Shown: piece by piece, positions 1 to 8,371 of the stretch
How the letters are laid out: each line of letters starts with the position of its first letter
Numbering within the stretch: the first letter of the stretch is position 1
DNA from: Priapulus caudatus
Lineage: Eukaryota; Priapulida; Priapulimorpha; Priapulimorphida; Priapulidae
Direction of reading: 5' to 3'
Assembly: GCF_000485595.1 (NCBI RefSeq)
Contig: NW_014578136.1
Coordinates: 69,614 to 104,305, forward strand
DNA length: 34,692 nucleotides
Position numbers and translations under genes: made by a program
Notes under the pieces: model-generated
The model's database searches: none
What the model was told of the DNA's origin: nothing
The model's input: the letters and a program-made list of their open reading frames with translations, nothing else

Positions 1-2
1 GG

Positions 3-398
3 GGACAACATACCATAGACAGGTTTGCAGACATGTTGACCCATCAGTTACCCTGTTTCAACAGTCTCTACTACGACCCACTAAGCGTGGGAGTGGATGC
101 ACTCGGGCAGACAGATTGGGCACAACACAACAACTTTGTGAACCCGCCGTTTTACCTGATACAGCAGGTGTTGCAGGTCATAAAAGCGCAGAAAGCCTGG
201 GCAACGGTAATTGCACCATTTTGGAAGGCACAGCCATGGATGGCCGAGCTGCAGCAGCTGTCGGTCAGTCCGCCAATATTTCTGCCACAAACGTCAAGGG
301 CATATCTCGCCTTTGGGGCGATACCGGAACCGATGAAAAACAGAAGGTGGCGCCTGTGTGCCTGGAGAGTATATGGCGGGAAAAGTTGCGGAAGGTAG
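3..398 (+). pseudogene. DIRS-order retroelement, C-terminal RNase H part of pol (fragment)
   Basis: Frame 3 is open from the window edge to a stop at 398. It starts with IDRFADMLTHQLP, runs through a DPLSVGVDALGQTDW block and a NNFVNPPFYLI block, then VIAPFWKAQPWM. This order is typical of the RNase H module and tail of DIRS/Ngaro retroelements, which degrade the RNA strand during cDNA synthesis. The reverse transcriptase would lie upstream, outside the window. The tyrosine recombinase frame overlaps the end of this frame, which is normal for DIRS elements. The assignment rests on remembered family motifs, and the DIRS versus Ngaro split is not resolved. The fragment is probably a dead copy, because the recombinase next to it is frameshifted. 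Confidence 0.72.
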
Positions 399-1096
399 GC
401 TGGTCTGACAGAGCAGTTGCTCAGGCACCACTTTGCTGGGCCGTGTCCACTTTGCATGGTTATAACAGAAGTTTGAATAGACTGCAGTCATTTTGTGATG
501 GGAGAAAACTGCCATTTCCACCCGTGGATAGTGCGGGCTTGGCAGATTTTCTGTGCGCTACCGCAGACTCTTCGGAAAGACCTGCATCACGGTTGCGTAC
601 CGTTCAAACAGCGGTTGGTGCGTGGTATGCTATTAAAGACCAACCAGATGTGTTACACTCGTTTGACTTGCAGAAGCTAGTTGTGGCACTAACCAAATCT
701 GGTACTAAAGTGCCTAGATGACACGTACTAGCATATTACCCATAACGCCGTTCAGAGACTTGTTTATGTCATGGGCATCGAATGATCAGTTGCCCATCAA
801 AGACCTTCGGTTGAAGGCAATTACGTTGTTGGCACTCACGGTCATGCTTAGGCCGTCAGATGTGGCCCCAAAGGGCAAAGTCTTTGACTCGGACAAATTA
901 AGTACAGAGAGTGTTGTTTACTGCGGATATGGTTCAATTTTTGGGCGATGGCAGCCTTCAGTTACGGTTACACGGCATTAAAAACGACACTGACAGAAAA
1001 GGGTTCACGGTTACTATCCCAGGTAGCACGGTTACTAAGCTAGATCCGGTTAGAACCTTACATTGCTATATGGAGCATACTTGTGACACCGAAAAA
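116..1096 (+). pseudogene. DIRS-type tyrosine recombinase, frameshifted and 3' truncated
   Basis: The frame open to 721 carries an N-terminal SAM-like region (LHGYNRSLNRLQSFCDG, then DSAGLADFLCATAD). Homology continues in a second frame from 718 (ITPFRDLFMSWASNDQLP, LRLKAITLLALTVMLRPSD) and in a third from about 911 (MVQFLGDGSLQLRLHGIKND, LDPVRTLHCYMEHT). So there are two frame breaks, near 718 and 905-930. The Arg of MLRPSD (850-852) is at the place of the first catalytic arginine. The later HxxR box and the nucleophilic tyrosine are absent, because similarity stops near 1096. Such enzymes integrate circular cDNA without making a target duplication. I am confident in the family; the copy is not functional. 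Confidence 0.75.
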
Positions 1097-1479
1097 AGCA
1101 GCTCGCGACACCACCTTTTATGGTTATGTATATATGTATTATAAACAGAACTTCGTTGGCGAGAAGTGAAACAGTTCGTACTTCATAAAAAGGAGCCTCA
1201 AGGTCATGCGTGACGCGGCGGCCTTTGATGTACACGATCGATCGATCGCGTACTATATATATATATATACGGCCTGCGTAGCACGCGCGGCACTCATACA
1301 CACATTCCCATCCCTGTATAAGGTTCTAAGGCATTTTATCGTTACTCCAGACAATTGCTGTTACTCAAGCAATAACGGTAGGTATCATGAAAGTGGGGAA
1401 AACACTGGAAAACTTAATAACTAATTATGACTTAACAATAATTACTTTAAATAAACAGGCGTTTAGTGCTCCTGACTCC
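1097..1479. other. Linker between two retroelement remnants, with a short (AT)n run
   Basis: No coding similarity is visible. It contains a GATC/CGAT run (1235-1248) followed directly by an (AT)n run (about 1253-1269). It separates the truncated DIRS recombinase from the Ty3/Gypsy remnant, and no LTR boundary could be placed here. Confidence 0.5.
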
Positions 1480-2462
1480 GATCGACGTTTCACTTGGCTA
1501 CAATTGGTTGAGGAGAAGGTGCGTGCAATCACTTTGGTTCGAACTACTACGCGACATTCATCCCAAACCTTTCTTCAGAACTGCAGCCATTACACAAACT
1601 CCTTGAGAAACAGGTCTGTTTCCAATGGGGGCCAGAGCAGGACCGTGCATTTCGTTGGTCAAAGGACCTACTACAAGCCGCTACCTTTCTTGTTTACTAT
1701 GATCCAAATTAAGACATAGTACTGTCATGCAATGCCTCGCCCTACGGAATTAGGGCTGTACTAGGGCATAAGTTCAAAGATGGGTCTGAACGTCCCATAA
1801 GTTTCGCGTCTAGGACTCTGGCACCGGCGGAGCGCAATTACTCTCAGTTGGAGAAGGAGGCACTAGCCATTGTGTGGGGTGTGAAAAAGTTTCACACCTA
1901 CCTGTACGGACAGAACTTTACGATTTACAATGACCATGAACCGTTAGAGGCTCTGCTCGGTGAGAAAAAGCCAATACCGCCGCTTGCTTCAGGCAGACTT
2001 CAGCGATGGGCGTTGACGTTGAGTGCGTATCAGTACATACATACATACATTAATTTACATTACAAACCAAGTGAACTTTTGGCGAATGCAGATGCCATGA
2101 GTAGGTTACCGTTACCTGATACAGAACAGGAAGTGTCCATGCCAGCAAAAACGGTGTGTCTGGTTGCATTCACAGACACATCACCCATTGATGTTGATAT
2201 AATTAGCCACTTGACTGATCGGGATCCTGTGCTATCTCGGGTCAGATGCTTTGTTGACATAGGTTGGCCGGAGAAAAATGGAGAGGAACTCCAACCGTAC
2301 TTTGCCAGGAAAGATGAACTGTCACTGCAGGGGGGTTATGTACTCTGGGGAGCTCGTGTGATAGTTCCTGCGGCCGCTCAAAATCGCATTGTTGAGATGG
2401 TTCATGAAGCTCACCCGGGGATAGTGCGGATGAAAACGTTTGTGCGTAATTACATCTGGTAG
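1480..2462 (+). pseudogene. Ty3/Gypsy pol: RT thumb, RNase H and start of integrase (broken)
   Basis: Similarity begins with VEEKVRAI (the RT connection). After a small deletion and frameshift it continues with NYYATFIPNLSSELQPLH. An in-frame stop TAA lies at 1710-1712. RNase H then follows: CNASPYG (1728 on), an intact LEKEALAIVWG with its Glu, YNDHEPLEALL and ANADAMSRLP. The first RNase H catalytic Asp is replaced by Asn (AAT, 1731-1733). The integrase zinc-binding HHCC module begins with VHEAHPGIVRMK. The usual second Trp of the WWP motif has become a stop (TAG, 2460-2462), and the CETCQ half of the zinc site lies just beyond. No LTRs were found, so this is an old internal fragment. Confidence 0.85.
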
Positions 2463-2540
2463 CCGAGGCTAGATAGAGATCTAGAGAATAGACTAAAAGA
2501 TTGTGAAACCTGTCAAATCAGGAGACATGCACCTCCAAGG

Positions 2541-2701
2541 CAGGGTAAAAAATACACCGGAGCAATGAGCGATTCGCTCTTCAAACCAATGAAATCACTC
2601 CCATGAGGCTTAAGATAGCTCCCGTAAAATTATTCACGAGAGCTATTTTTTCCACAGACTTGAAAAAGACCTCCGGTAAAAAAAATGTTATTTTTTCCCT
2701 G
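2541..2701. mobile_element. 161-bp hAT-like MITE inside the Gypsy integrase
   Basis: The left end reads CAGGGTAAAAAATACA and the complement of the right end reads CAGGGAAAAAATAACA. The flanks are CTCCAAGG (2533-2540) and CTCCCAGG (2702-2709), matching at 7 of 8 positions, as expected for the 8-bp hAT target duplication. Removing the element and one flank rejoins the Gypsy frame from the RRHAPP region to the LHPWGFP region. That independently supports the boundaries. There is no coding capacity. Confidence 0.85.
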
Positions 2702-2709
2702 CTCCCAGG

Positions 2710-3094
2710 ACATTGTTACATCCTTGGGGATTTCCGTCGAAACCATGGTCGAGGTTACATGCGGACTATGCTGGTCCATATAAGGGCAAAATGTTGCTCA
2801 TCATCGTAGATGCTTATACCAAGTGGATGGACGTCCACGGCATGTCGTCTAGTACAGCTGAGTGCACAGTGGAAAAGTTCAGGATGGCTTTAGCTACATT
2901 TGGATACGATTGTCACAGACAATGGAACAAATTTCGTTAGTGAAGTGTTTCAGATGTTCATTAGCAAAAATGGAATTATACACATCAAAGTCGCTCCGAA
3001 GCATATCCTGCTTCAAATGGCTTAGCTGAATGCGCTGTTCAGTCAGTGAAAGAAAGACTGGACAAACTAGATTTGGGAACAGTGGAGGTGAAAG
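2710..3094 (+). pseudogene. Ty3/Gypsy integrase catalytic core (broken)
   Basis: This is the continuation of the pol fragment after the MITE: LHPWGFPSKPWSRLHADYAG, then VDAYTKW. The first catalytic Asp is in HADYAG. A frameshift near 2910 moves the second Asp (VTDNGTNF) into another frame. After a further disruption the region around ASNGLAECAVQSVKERL holds the catalytic Glu. All three DDE residues are still recognisable, but in different frames. Similarity ends at the border of the next inserted element (3098). This enzyme would have inserted the retroelement cDNA; the copy is dead. Confidence 0.82.
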
Positions 3095-3388
3095 TAGCAG
3101 GGGTAGAAATTAACTTTTGAACAAGGGAGTCCAACGGACTACCTACCCTCGAAAAGAGGGAGTCCGCAGCAAAATGAGGGAGTCCGCAGTCTGAGGTTCA
3201 AAATTAAAGATATTAACAATAACTCATGTGCTTATTTTTAGGCAGTGGCTACGGGAACGGTAGCCGTATCTTAATGTCTCGAGGCTACGGGTACGGCAAT
3301 CACACTACGTATTCGCTGCAGCCGTATCTTAATGTCTCGAGGCTACGGGTACGGGAGTCCATTCGCTTTCATACTTAACGAGACAAAG

Positions 3389-3472
3389 ATGGCGGCGGTG
3401 GCGCCAGATTTCGAAATAACGCCTTGGGAAATAAATTCACGATTTGAGAGTTTAGATGAGCTAGAACCCTAA
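3389..3472 (+). other. Short coding-like frame inside the Mutator-like MITE
   Basis: The frame starts with ATGGCGGCGGTGGCG after a purine-rich leader, and codes for 27 residues beginning MAAVAPDFEITPWEINS. It ends in the TAA provided by the first CCCTAA unit. Codon composition is protein-like, but the frame is too short to assign. It could be a captured host 5' exon or a transposon gene remnant. Confidence 0.3.
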
Positions 3473-3509
3473 CCCTAAACCTAACCCTAACCCTAAACCT
3501 AACCCTAAC
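3465..3509. repeat. Interstitial telomere-like (CCCTAA)n with AACCTAA variants
   Basis: About seven units of CCCTAA, some with an extra A (AAACCTAACCCTAA). The array is wholly inside the 320-bp MITE. It is too short and too internal to be a real telomere. Confidence 0.9.
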
Positions 3510-3832
3510 GCCAAAAAGGGGCTTCAACGACCGACGGCTACCGTACCTCCAGCCACTGCGTTATTTTTAAGATTAATGCAGTTGCACGTCTGCCAATTTT
3601 CTTTGAATATTACTATTACTATTAGCTGATAAAATAGCAGAGTAATTCCAGCGAATTAGTTAGTATGGCAGAATTTTCAGGGAGTCACACGGACTCCTGC
3701 CTATGTCAAATCATGGAGTCTGACAGTAAATGTCAGACCATATGGTATTCTAACCCTAGCAATACCGTTTCTTGGAGCTAACTCAGTAAACTGAGCGCTA
3801 GCTCTAGTTTAACTATAGCCCGCGTACAGTTG

Positions 3833-4132
3833 CCTATGAAGTACTTATAAGTTATATAGCGCAGTGCTATGGTTCTTTTGCTTTGTCATTTGTATACATT
3901 GATGATAACTGACATTAGTCAGATAGCGGCATAGCCAGTTTTCAAATTCCCGCGCTTGAACACCCACTCTGGCACTCAGTTAGTAACTGAGTGCCAGAGT
4001 GGGTGTTCAACTTCAAGCGCGGGAATTTGAAAACTGGCTATGCCGCTATCTGACTAATGTCAGTTATCATCAATGTCTACAAATGACAAAGCAAAAGAAC
4101 CATAGCACTGCGCTATATAAGTACTTCATAGG
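3833..4132. repeat. 300-bp near-perfect palindrome (about 150-bp arms, 1-nt spacer)
   Basis: The axis is at 3983. The arms run from CCTATGAAGTACTT (3833) to AGTACTTCATAGG (ending 4132). They differ by only a few events: AACT is extra in the right arm near 4010, about seven bases are missing near 4120, and there is at least one substitution. The outer ends carry no clear target duplication. It could be a foldback element or a palindromic duplication, and on the genome it could extrude a cruciform. A one-step sequencing artefact is unlikely because the arms have diverged. Confidence 0.9.
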
Positions 4133-4769
4133 TAAATGTGTAGTTCAGTTTATAATCGCTTCTAAACGCAAAAGTCTGACGGGTTTATACAAGACGCACA
4201 TAATACTTACCAAGTGTTTGTATACGCAAAACATCCGGCGTTGTCGGCACCAGCGTGACGTCATGTCCGGTGTAGCCGCCTGCCAAATTCTTCTTCTCAT
4301 TTTATTTCTTGTTTCTTATAAATTCATCATTGTGCTAAAAACCTGATGACTATTCAGCACTCGGGTAAACTAATCGTGAGGTGTATCAAATTAACATCTA
4401 ATAACATGTTAATAATGTAATAACACATCAAATAATGGCAATGAATAATTTTTGCAATTTTTACAGCGGCGCTAGCAACTCCCTCCTCCAGGTAGCGCTA
4501 GTAGTAGTATCGGCTACGTTGCCGTCTGACGTGAGAGGGTGAGTCTACTCTAAAACGAGGCTACAAATAGCAGATCGACATCGAAGCATAGATCAAAGTT
4601 AGTTATCTAGCACAATATTAAAAATCAAAGTCGGACACTGAAACGAAGTTAATATGGATCCTCCCACAGGTACTAGAAATCGTAAGTGTACGTTGCTTCC
4701 TATCTAGGCATGCCGTTCATATTATATGATTGTGGATGTTGTGCCTAAGAAAGCAGTTGTTGTGTTAAT
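4133..4769. other. Apparently unique intergenic DNA
   Basis: No coding similarity, terminal repeat or RNA gene was recognised. A weak ORF (3999-4346) starts inside the palindrome arm and has no recognisable motif, so I do not call it. Confidence 0.5.
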
Positions 4770-4840
4770 ACACATGTTCATGATAGACCGAATAATTCGG
4801 CCCAAGGATAGAGAACATGGGTCCCAATAAAACCAATATG

Positions 4841-4882
4841 CCTAACCCTAACCCTAATTCTAACCCTAACCCTAACCCTAAT
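4841..4882. repeat. Telomere-like CCCTAA array, left subterminal part of the 350-bp MITE
   Basis: About seven CCCTAA-type units with one CTAATT interruption, immediately inside the left terminal inverted repeat. Confidence 0.88.
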
Positions 4883-5000
4883 TGTAGTCAGTCTAGCATG
4901 GAGTGACCTCCGGTTTATCTCGGTGGCGCACCGTGAGGTGGCGCCACCGTGTTGGTTGTTCTTGTTTGGTGCTACTCCATCAGCGAGACGTATTACCGAG

Positions 5001-5087
5001 ATGGTAGAACAAATTTCTTCGGAACTAAAGGAAATTAGAGATTTGCTAACACCTAACCCTAACCATAACCCTAACCTATTATATTGA
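5001..5087 (+). other. Coding-like frame running into CCCTAA repeats
   Basis: The frame begins MVEQISSELKEIRDLLTP and is then extended by PNPNHNPN, encoded by the CCCTAA-like repeat, to a TGA at 5085-5087. It is open upstream of the ATG for about 16 codons (WLFLFGATPSARRITE). The heptad-like pattern resembles a coiled coil. No family is recognised. It may be a captured exon or a remnant of an element gene. Confidence 0.3.
5050..5077. repeat. Telomere-like CCCTAA array, right subterminal part of the 350-bp MITE
   Basis: Four to five CCCTAA-type units, one changed to CCATAA, close to the right terminal inverted repeat and in the same orientation as the left array. Confidence 0.85.
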
Positions 5088-5158
5088 TATAATATTATCT
5101 TTATATTGATGTAAATGACATTGGTTTTATTGGGACCCATGTTCTCTATCCTTGAACC

Positions 5159-5625
5159 GCTAAGGCCGCCCGTACGCCGCTATTGGCGCGAAAAAAAACC
5201 CAATTTTCCTTTCTAAATGGCTTTACCTTGCTACTGATATGTGTATACATTCACTTCAATCGTTATTTACTTCTTAAAAGATTGTTTTTCAGAAACCCCG
5301 CTTCATTAACTTTAGTAAATTACATTGGCCATTTACAAACAATCAGACCAATAACAGCGAGTCTTACAATAGCCCTGGTTCTCGCTTGTATCTGTGGCGC
5401 TGCAGGAGGCCTGATAGACTCGCTGTGATTGGTCTGTTTGTTTGTAAATGGCCAACGTAATTTACTAAAGTTAATGAAGCGGGGTTTCTGAAAAACAATC
5501 TTTTAAGTTCTAAGTAAATAACGATTGAAGTGAATGTATACACATATCAGTAGCAAGGTAAAGCCATGTAGAAGGGAACGGTAGGTTTTTTTTCGCGCCA
5601 ATAGCGGCGTACAGGCCGCATTAGC
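5159..5625. mobile_element. 467-bp foldback element with about 195-bp arms
   Basis: The left arm runs from GCTAAGGCCGC (5159) through GCCGCTATTGGCGCG to CATTTACAAACAATCAGACC (about 5356). The right arm is its near-perfect complement (about 5427-5625, ending GCCGCATTAGC). The spacer of about 70 bases holds CTGTGGCGCTGCAGGAGG. The 81-residue ORF inside (5183-5428) starts in one arm, has no recognisable motif and is not called. No target duplication is clear. Confidence 0.8.
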
Positions 5626-5672
5626 AGCGCATGCATTTTGCATGCGATCTTACGAAATTTCAATGAACCCCG

Positions 5673-5727
5673 TTCTGTCCCAATATAACCCTCACCAAAA
5701 TATAAAAAAAGGTTATATGGGACAGAA
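5673..5727. repeat. Stem-loop, 17-18-bp stem
   Basis: TTCTGTCCCAATATAACC (5673-5690) pairs with GGTTATATGGGACAGAA (5711-5727) except for one unpaired A, over a 20-base A-rich loop. It sits at the right end of the composite, and the stem resembles the GTCCCAATAAAACC part of the 350-bp MITE ends. Confidence 0.75.
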
Positions 5728-5765
5728 TTATTCGGTCTAACATGTTCAATGATGTTGTGTTACAC

Positions 5766-6172
5766 ATCTCTGACTGAGTCTGTACTCGGACTGTAGTCAG
5801 TGACAGTGTCGCACTGAAACACGGTCCGTTTTTGTGCACAGTGAGTGGCATACGTGCGGTAGGACTATGTATCTTGTATCTTGTATCTTGGGGTCCCTCT
5901 CTTGTATTTCACAAGGCACTGATTCTCTCTTTGGAATGTGCGGGGAAATCCTGTAGATAAGGAAATTCTGTCTACAAATTAGCATTAATTATTTTACTTT
6001 CTCTGATTGATAATGCCTTTCTAACATATTCTAGTGGCAGGGTTTTAGAATTTTCGGGTCATCACTTTTCCAATCTTCAACTCGTTCCCCTTTATTATAC
6101 CCTCCATATACCTTACAATTAGTAATTACATTAATATAAACGTTCCAAATTTAATTTTTTCCTTTCGTCACA
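5766..6172. other. Intergenic DNA with a short TATCTTG repeat
   Basis: A triple TATCTTG run lies near 5870-5890. No gene or element end was recognised in the rest. Confidence 0.5.
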
Positions 6173-6677
6173 CAGGGGTAGAATTTAACTTTTGAAATCA
6201 CTCGCAATTTTTTGCGAGTGGATCAAATTTCAACTCGCAAAATCCGAAACACTCGCATTTTTAATATAATTATTTTTGAAGTGTATAATATGATAACACT
6301 TCAATTAAAAAGGTTATCTTTTTAGTTACTTTACAAATGTTATATAATGTTGAGACAACTTTATTAAACCTGGCTACAAAGCGTGAAGAGAGAATACTCT
6401 CGGTAGCGACGGTCGCGCGAGGTTTATAATCGTTACTCAGTTTGTAGACAGTACGTGTTTATAATTTTGCAGAAATTGGTTGGTCTAGTTCCGTTATGAC
6501 TTATGTTGACAACTTGTTACTTTTAAAATGCCTGGATATGGGATGTTTAGATTTTGATAGTCATCACAACAGATTATATGTCACTCGCACAAAAATGCAA
6601 GTGCTTATATTTTCTACTCGCAATTTCGGTAATCCACTCGCATTTTGCGAGTGTGCGAGTGTTAATTTCGAACCCTG
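6173..6677. mobile_element. 505-bp hAT-like MITE with CACTCGC hairpins
   Basis: The left tip is CAGGGGTAGAATTTAACTTT. The complement of the right tip is CAGGGTTCGAAATTAACACT. Directly inside the left tip is the hairpin CACTCGCAATTTTTTGCGAG. The motif CTCGC recurs in both end regions (6200-6260 and 6585-6660). Flanks GTCACACA (6167-6174) and GGCACACA (6677-6684) match at 7 of 8 if the tips are taken as GGGGT and ACCCT, so the exact end base is ambiguous by two. There is no coding capacity. Confidence 0.78.
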
Positions 6678-6749
6678 GCACACAAATCACATATATCATT
6701 ACTGTAGTTATTTTTAAAATAACTTTTTAAGTTTATCATGCACGTCTTA

Positions 6750-7467
6750 AGGCCAAGACACACTGCAGCGACAACGATCGACCGTAACGACAAACGACTT
6801 TTCAGAAAATTAGAAACTATTGTTTCCTATGAGCCATTGCACACTGACGCAACGGCGACCGACGACAACCTCAACAACAAAAATATTTAGAAACGTTTCT
6901 ATTTTCGAGCGACTTTCGCCAGCGACACTTTACAAATGGCCAATCACAGCCGTTTCCATCGGCACGTGACATCGCCATTATGTCATAAAATTATAAACCA
7001 ATGCTAGCCAGGAAGTAGACTGGTCCCCAGCGCTAAACTCGCACCGCCTGTCAGAAACAGTGGGGCCGCAAACCCGTCTAACCAAAACGTGCAAGGCTAC
7101 GTCAGCCATCAGATGTGATTATTGTGTACGTTCGTATAATATGCTGCGTATATATTACTTTATTATATTATTGTTATACATAGAGCGGTTTTACAGCAAT
7201 TTATTTAAAAGCAGCAGCAGGAGTTTTTTTGCCGTTTGCTCGTGTGCCACTGGCTGGGTGCAGGTCTGCCACTGTCTGCCACTGCTGGGTAAACTTTGTC
7301 GTTACGGTCGGTTGTTGTCGCTGCAGTGTGGATGCGCCAGTCGCCGCGACTGTTGTCGTTTGTCGTTACGGTCGGTCGTTGTCGCTGCAGTGTGGATGCG
7401 CCAGTCGCCGCGACTGTTGTCGTTTGTCGTTACGGTCGGTCGTTGTCGCTGCAGTGTGTCTTGGCCT
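6750..7467. mobile_element. 718-bp Harbinger/ISL2EU-like MITE with TTA target duplication
   Basis: The two ends share AGGCCAAGACACACTGCAGC and continue GACAACGAYCGACCGTAACGACAAACGAC, a nearly perfect inverted repeat of about 49 bp. It is flanked by TTA (6747-6749 and 7468-7470), which fits the TWA target of PIF/Harbinger. A search against Harbinger and ISL2EU consensus sequences would settle the superfamily. The ORFs over 7060-7518 translate the repeat ends and are not genes. Confidence 0.72.
7298..7466. repeat. 64-bp tandem repeat, 2.6 copies, amplifying the MITE terminus
   Basis: Units start at GTCGTTACGGTCGGT at 7298, 7362 and 7426, exactly 64 bases apart. Each unit contains the terminal inverted repeat region (GTTGTCGCTGCAGTGTG) plus GCGCCAGTCGCCGCGACTG. 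The left end has only one copy, so only the right end was amplified. Confidence 0.9.
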
Positions 7468-7470
7468 TTA

Positions 7471-8371
7471 CACCTAAACACAAAGCATGCATCATCAAAT
7501 GACAGTTTTGTCATATAAGGCTTTAATACATAGCTTTCGATATTTATCATTTTCATTTTTGTTTTATCACCTGACCTCATGGTATCTCTCATAATTACTG
7601 TTTTTAAAATAGCCTCCACATATTTTTTCCCATTGTTTCTTATGTTGTGAACCAATAGTCATAAGTGACATACTTATGTCATACTCCTAGATTTCTAAAG
7701 CCTCATTTGCCCAATTACTTCCAATTTCTTTAATTTGTTCTAAAAATACTCTTTTCATTAATCTGTCATTTTCTAACTTAATAATGTATTGCAATATTTT
7801 ATGCAATGTATTGCAATGTATTGGATGCAATGCATTGCATTGGATTGCAATGCATTGGATTGCAATGTATTGCAATCTTTTATTGGTATTATTCCACTTT
7901 CTATTCTTAGTGCCTCTAGTGGTGTCTTGCTGTGCGCTTCGAATATCCTTCTTAAAAACATTTATTTTGGAAATCCTCTACCATTTTTTTCTCTTTCTTA
8001 GCCAGATTAGTAGAAGTTTCTCTATTATTTAGTAGTGACGGCACTACAGTGCATTCATAAAGTTTTTAACACGTGCTTCTATTGCATAGTTTTCAAAATT
8101 TTGTTTATTAGCCATAGATAATTTATATGACTTCACTCATCATAAATCGATCTTTATCTGTTCTTTGTTTTATCATTTCTTTATATCCTTCTTTTTCACT
8201 TAATATCTCGGCTAAGTATGTAATAATGTATATTTACTACATCTTTTTATTATTTGATCTCCGAGAAGAATCTGTTTTTCTTTGCTATTTGGGCATTTGT
8301 CTTCATATTAAATTGTAGCAATTTTTCTTCAGCCAGCCTAGTACACGCTTGAGCCATTTTTGTCATGGTCT
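7471..8371. other. AT-rich intergenic DNA with a TGCAATG minisatellite
   Basis: A TTGCAATGTATTGCAATG-type minisatellite fills about 7785-7876 (units ATTGCAATGYATTGSAT). The short ORFs across it are repeat translations. No gene was recognised in the rest. Confidence 0.6.

Larger units (their letters stand above)
3241..3560. mobile_element. 320-bp Mutator-like (MULE-type) MITE with exact 9-bp target duplication
   Basis: The left end is GGCAGTGGCTACGGGAACGG. The complement of the right end is CGCAGTGGCTGGAGGTACGG, and both continue with TAGCCG. The exact flank TTATTTTTA is at 3232-3240 and 3561-3569. A 9-bp duplication points to the Mutator superfamily, although other groups can make 9 bp. Inside are two copies of a segment around GTATCTTAATGTCTCGAGGC (from about 3264 and 3324), a short coding-like ATG frame (3389-3472) and a CCCTAA array (3465-3509). 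Confidence 0.75.
3098..3758. mobile_element. hAT-like MITE with subterminal hairpins, host of a nested element
   Basis: The left tip is CAGGGGTAGAAATTAACTTT. The complement of the right tip (ending about 3758) is TAGGGTTAGAATACC. Just inside each tip lie GGGAGTCC/GGACT hairpins (3123-3195 and 3680-3760). The tip closely matches the element at 6173-6677. No clear 8-bp target duplication is left (GAAAGTAG against GCAATACC), so the right boundary is provisional. The element is interrupted by the Mutator-like insert at 3241-3560. Confidence 0.55.
4804..5153. mobile_element. 350-bp MITE with about 35-bp terminal inverted repeats
   Basis: Both ends read AAGGATAGAGAACATGGGTC and continue CCAATAAAACCAAT (4804-4838, and as complement 5120-5153). 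The superfamily is unknown because no target duplication is visible. It carries CCCTAA arrays on both sides (4841-4882 and 5050-5077) in the same orientation, a GC-rich hairpin near 4925-4950, and a coding-like frame (5001-5087). Confidence 0.78.
4770..5765. mobile_element. Composite of nested inverted-repeat elements with a shared outer inverted repeat
   Basis: The left end (about 4776-4795) carries GATAGACCGAATAATTC. The complement of the right end (about 5723-5745) carries GTTAGACCGAATAATTC. Between them lie a 350-bp MITE (4804-5153), a 467-bp foldback (5159-5625) and a short perfect-type hairpin (5673-5727). The outer repeats suggest one host element invaded by others. No target duplication was found, so the outer limits are approximate. 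Confidence 0.5.

Noticed and set aside
3465-3509. True telomere or chromosome end
   Set aside because: Only about 45 bases, degenerate, and enclosed in a MITE with target duplication.
5183-5428. 81-residue ORF with a hydrophobic start
   Set aside because: It lies across one arm and the spacer of the 467-bp foldback and has no family motif.
7060-7518. Cys-rich 152-residue ORF and its shadows
   Set aside because: The Cys-Arg-Ser pattern is a translation of the 64-bp tandem repeat and MITE ends.
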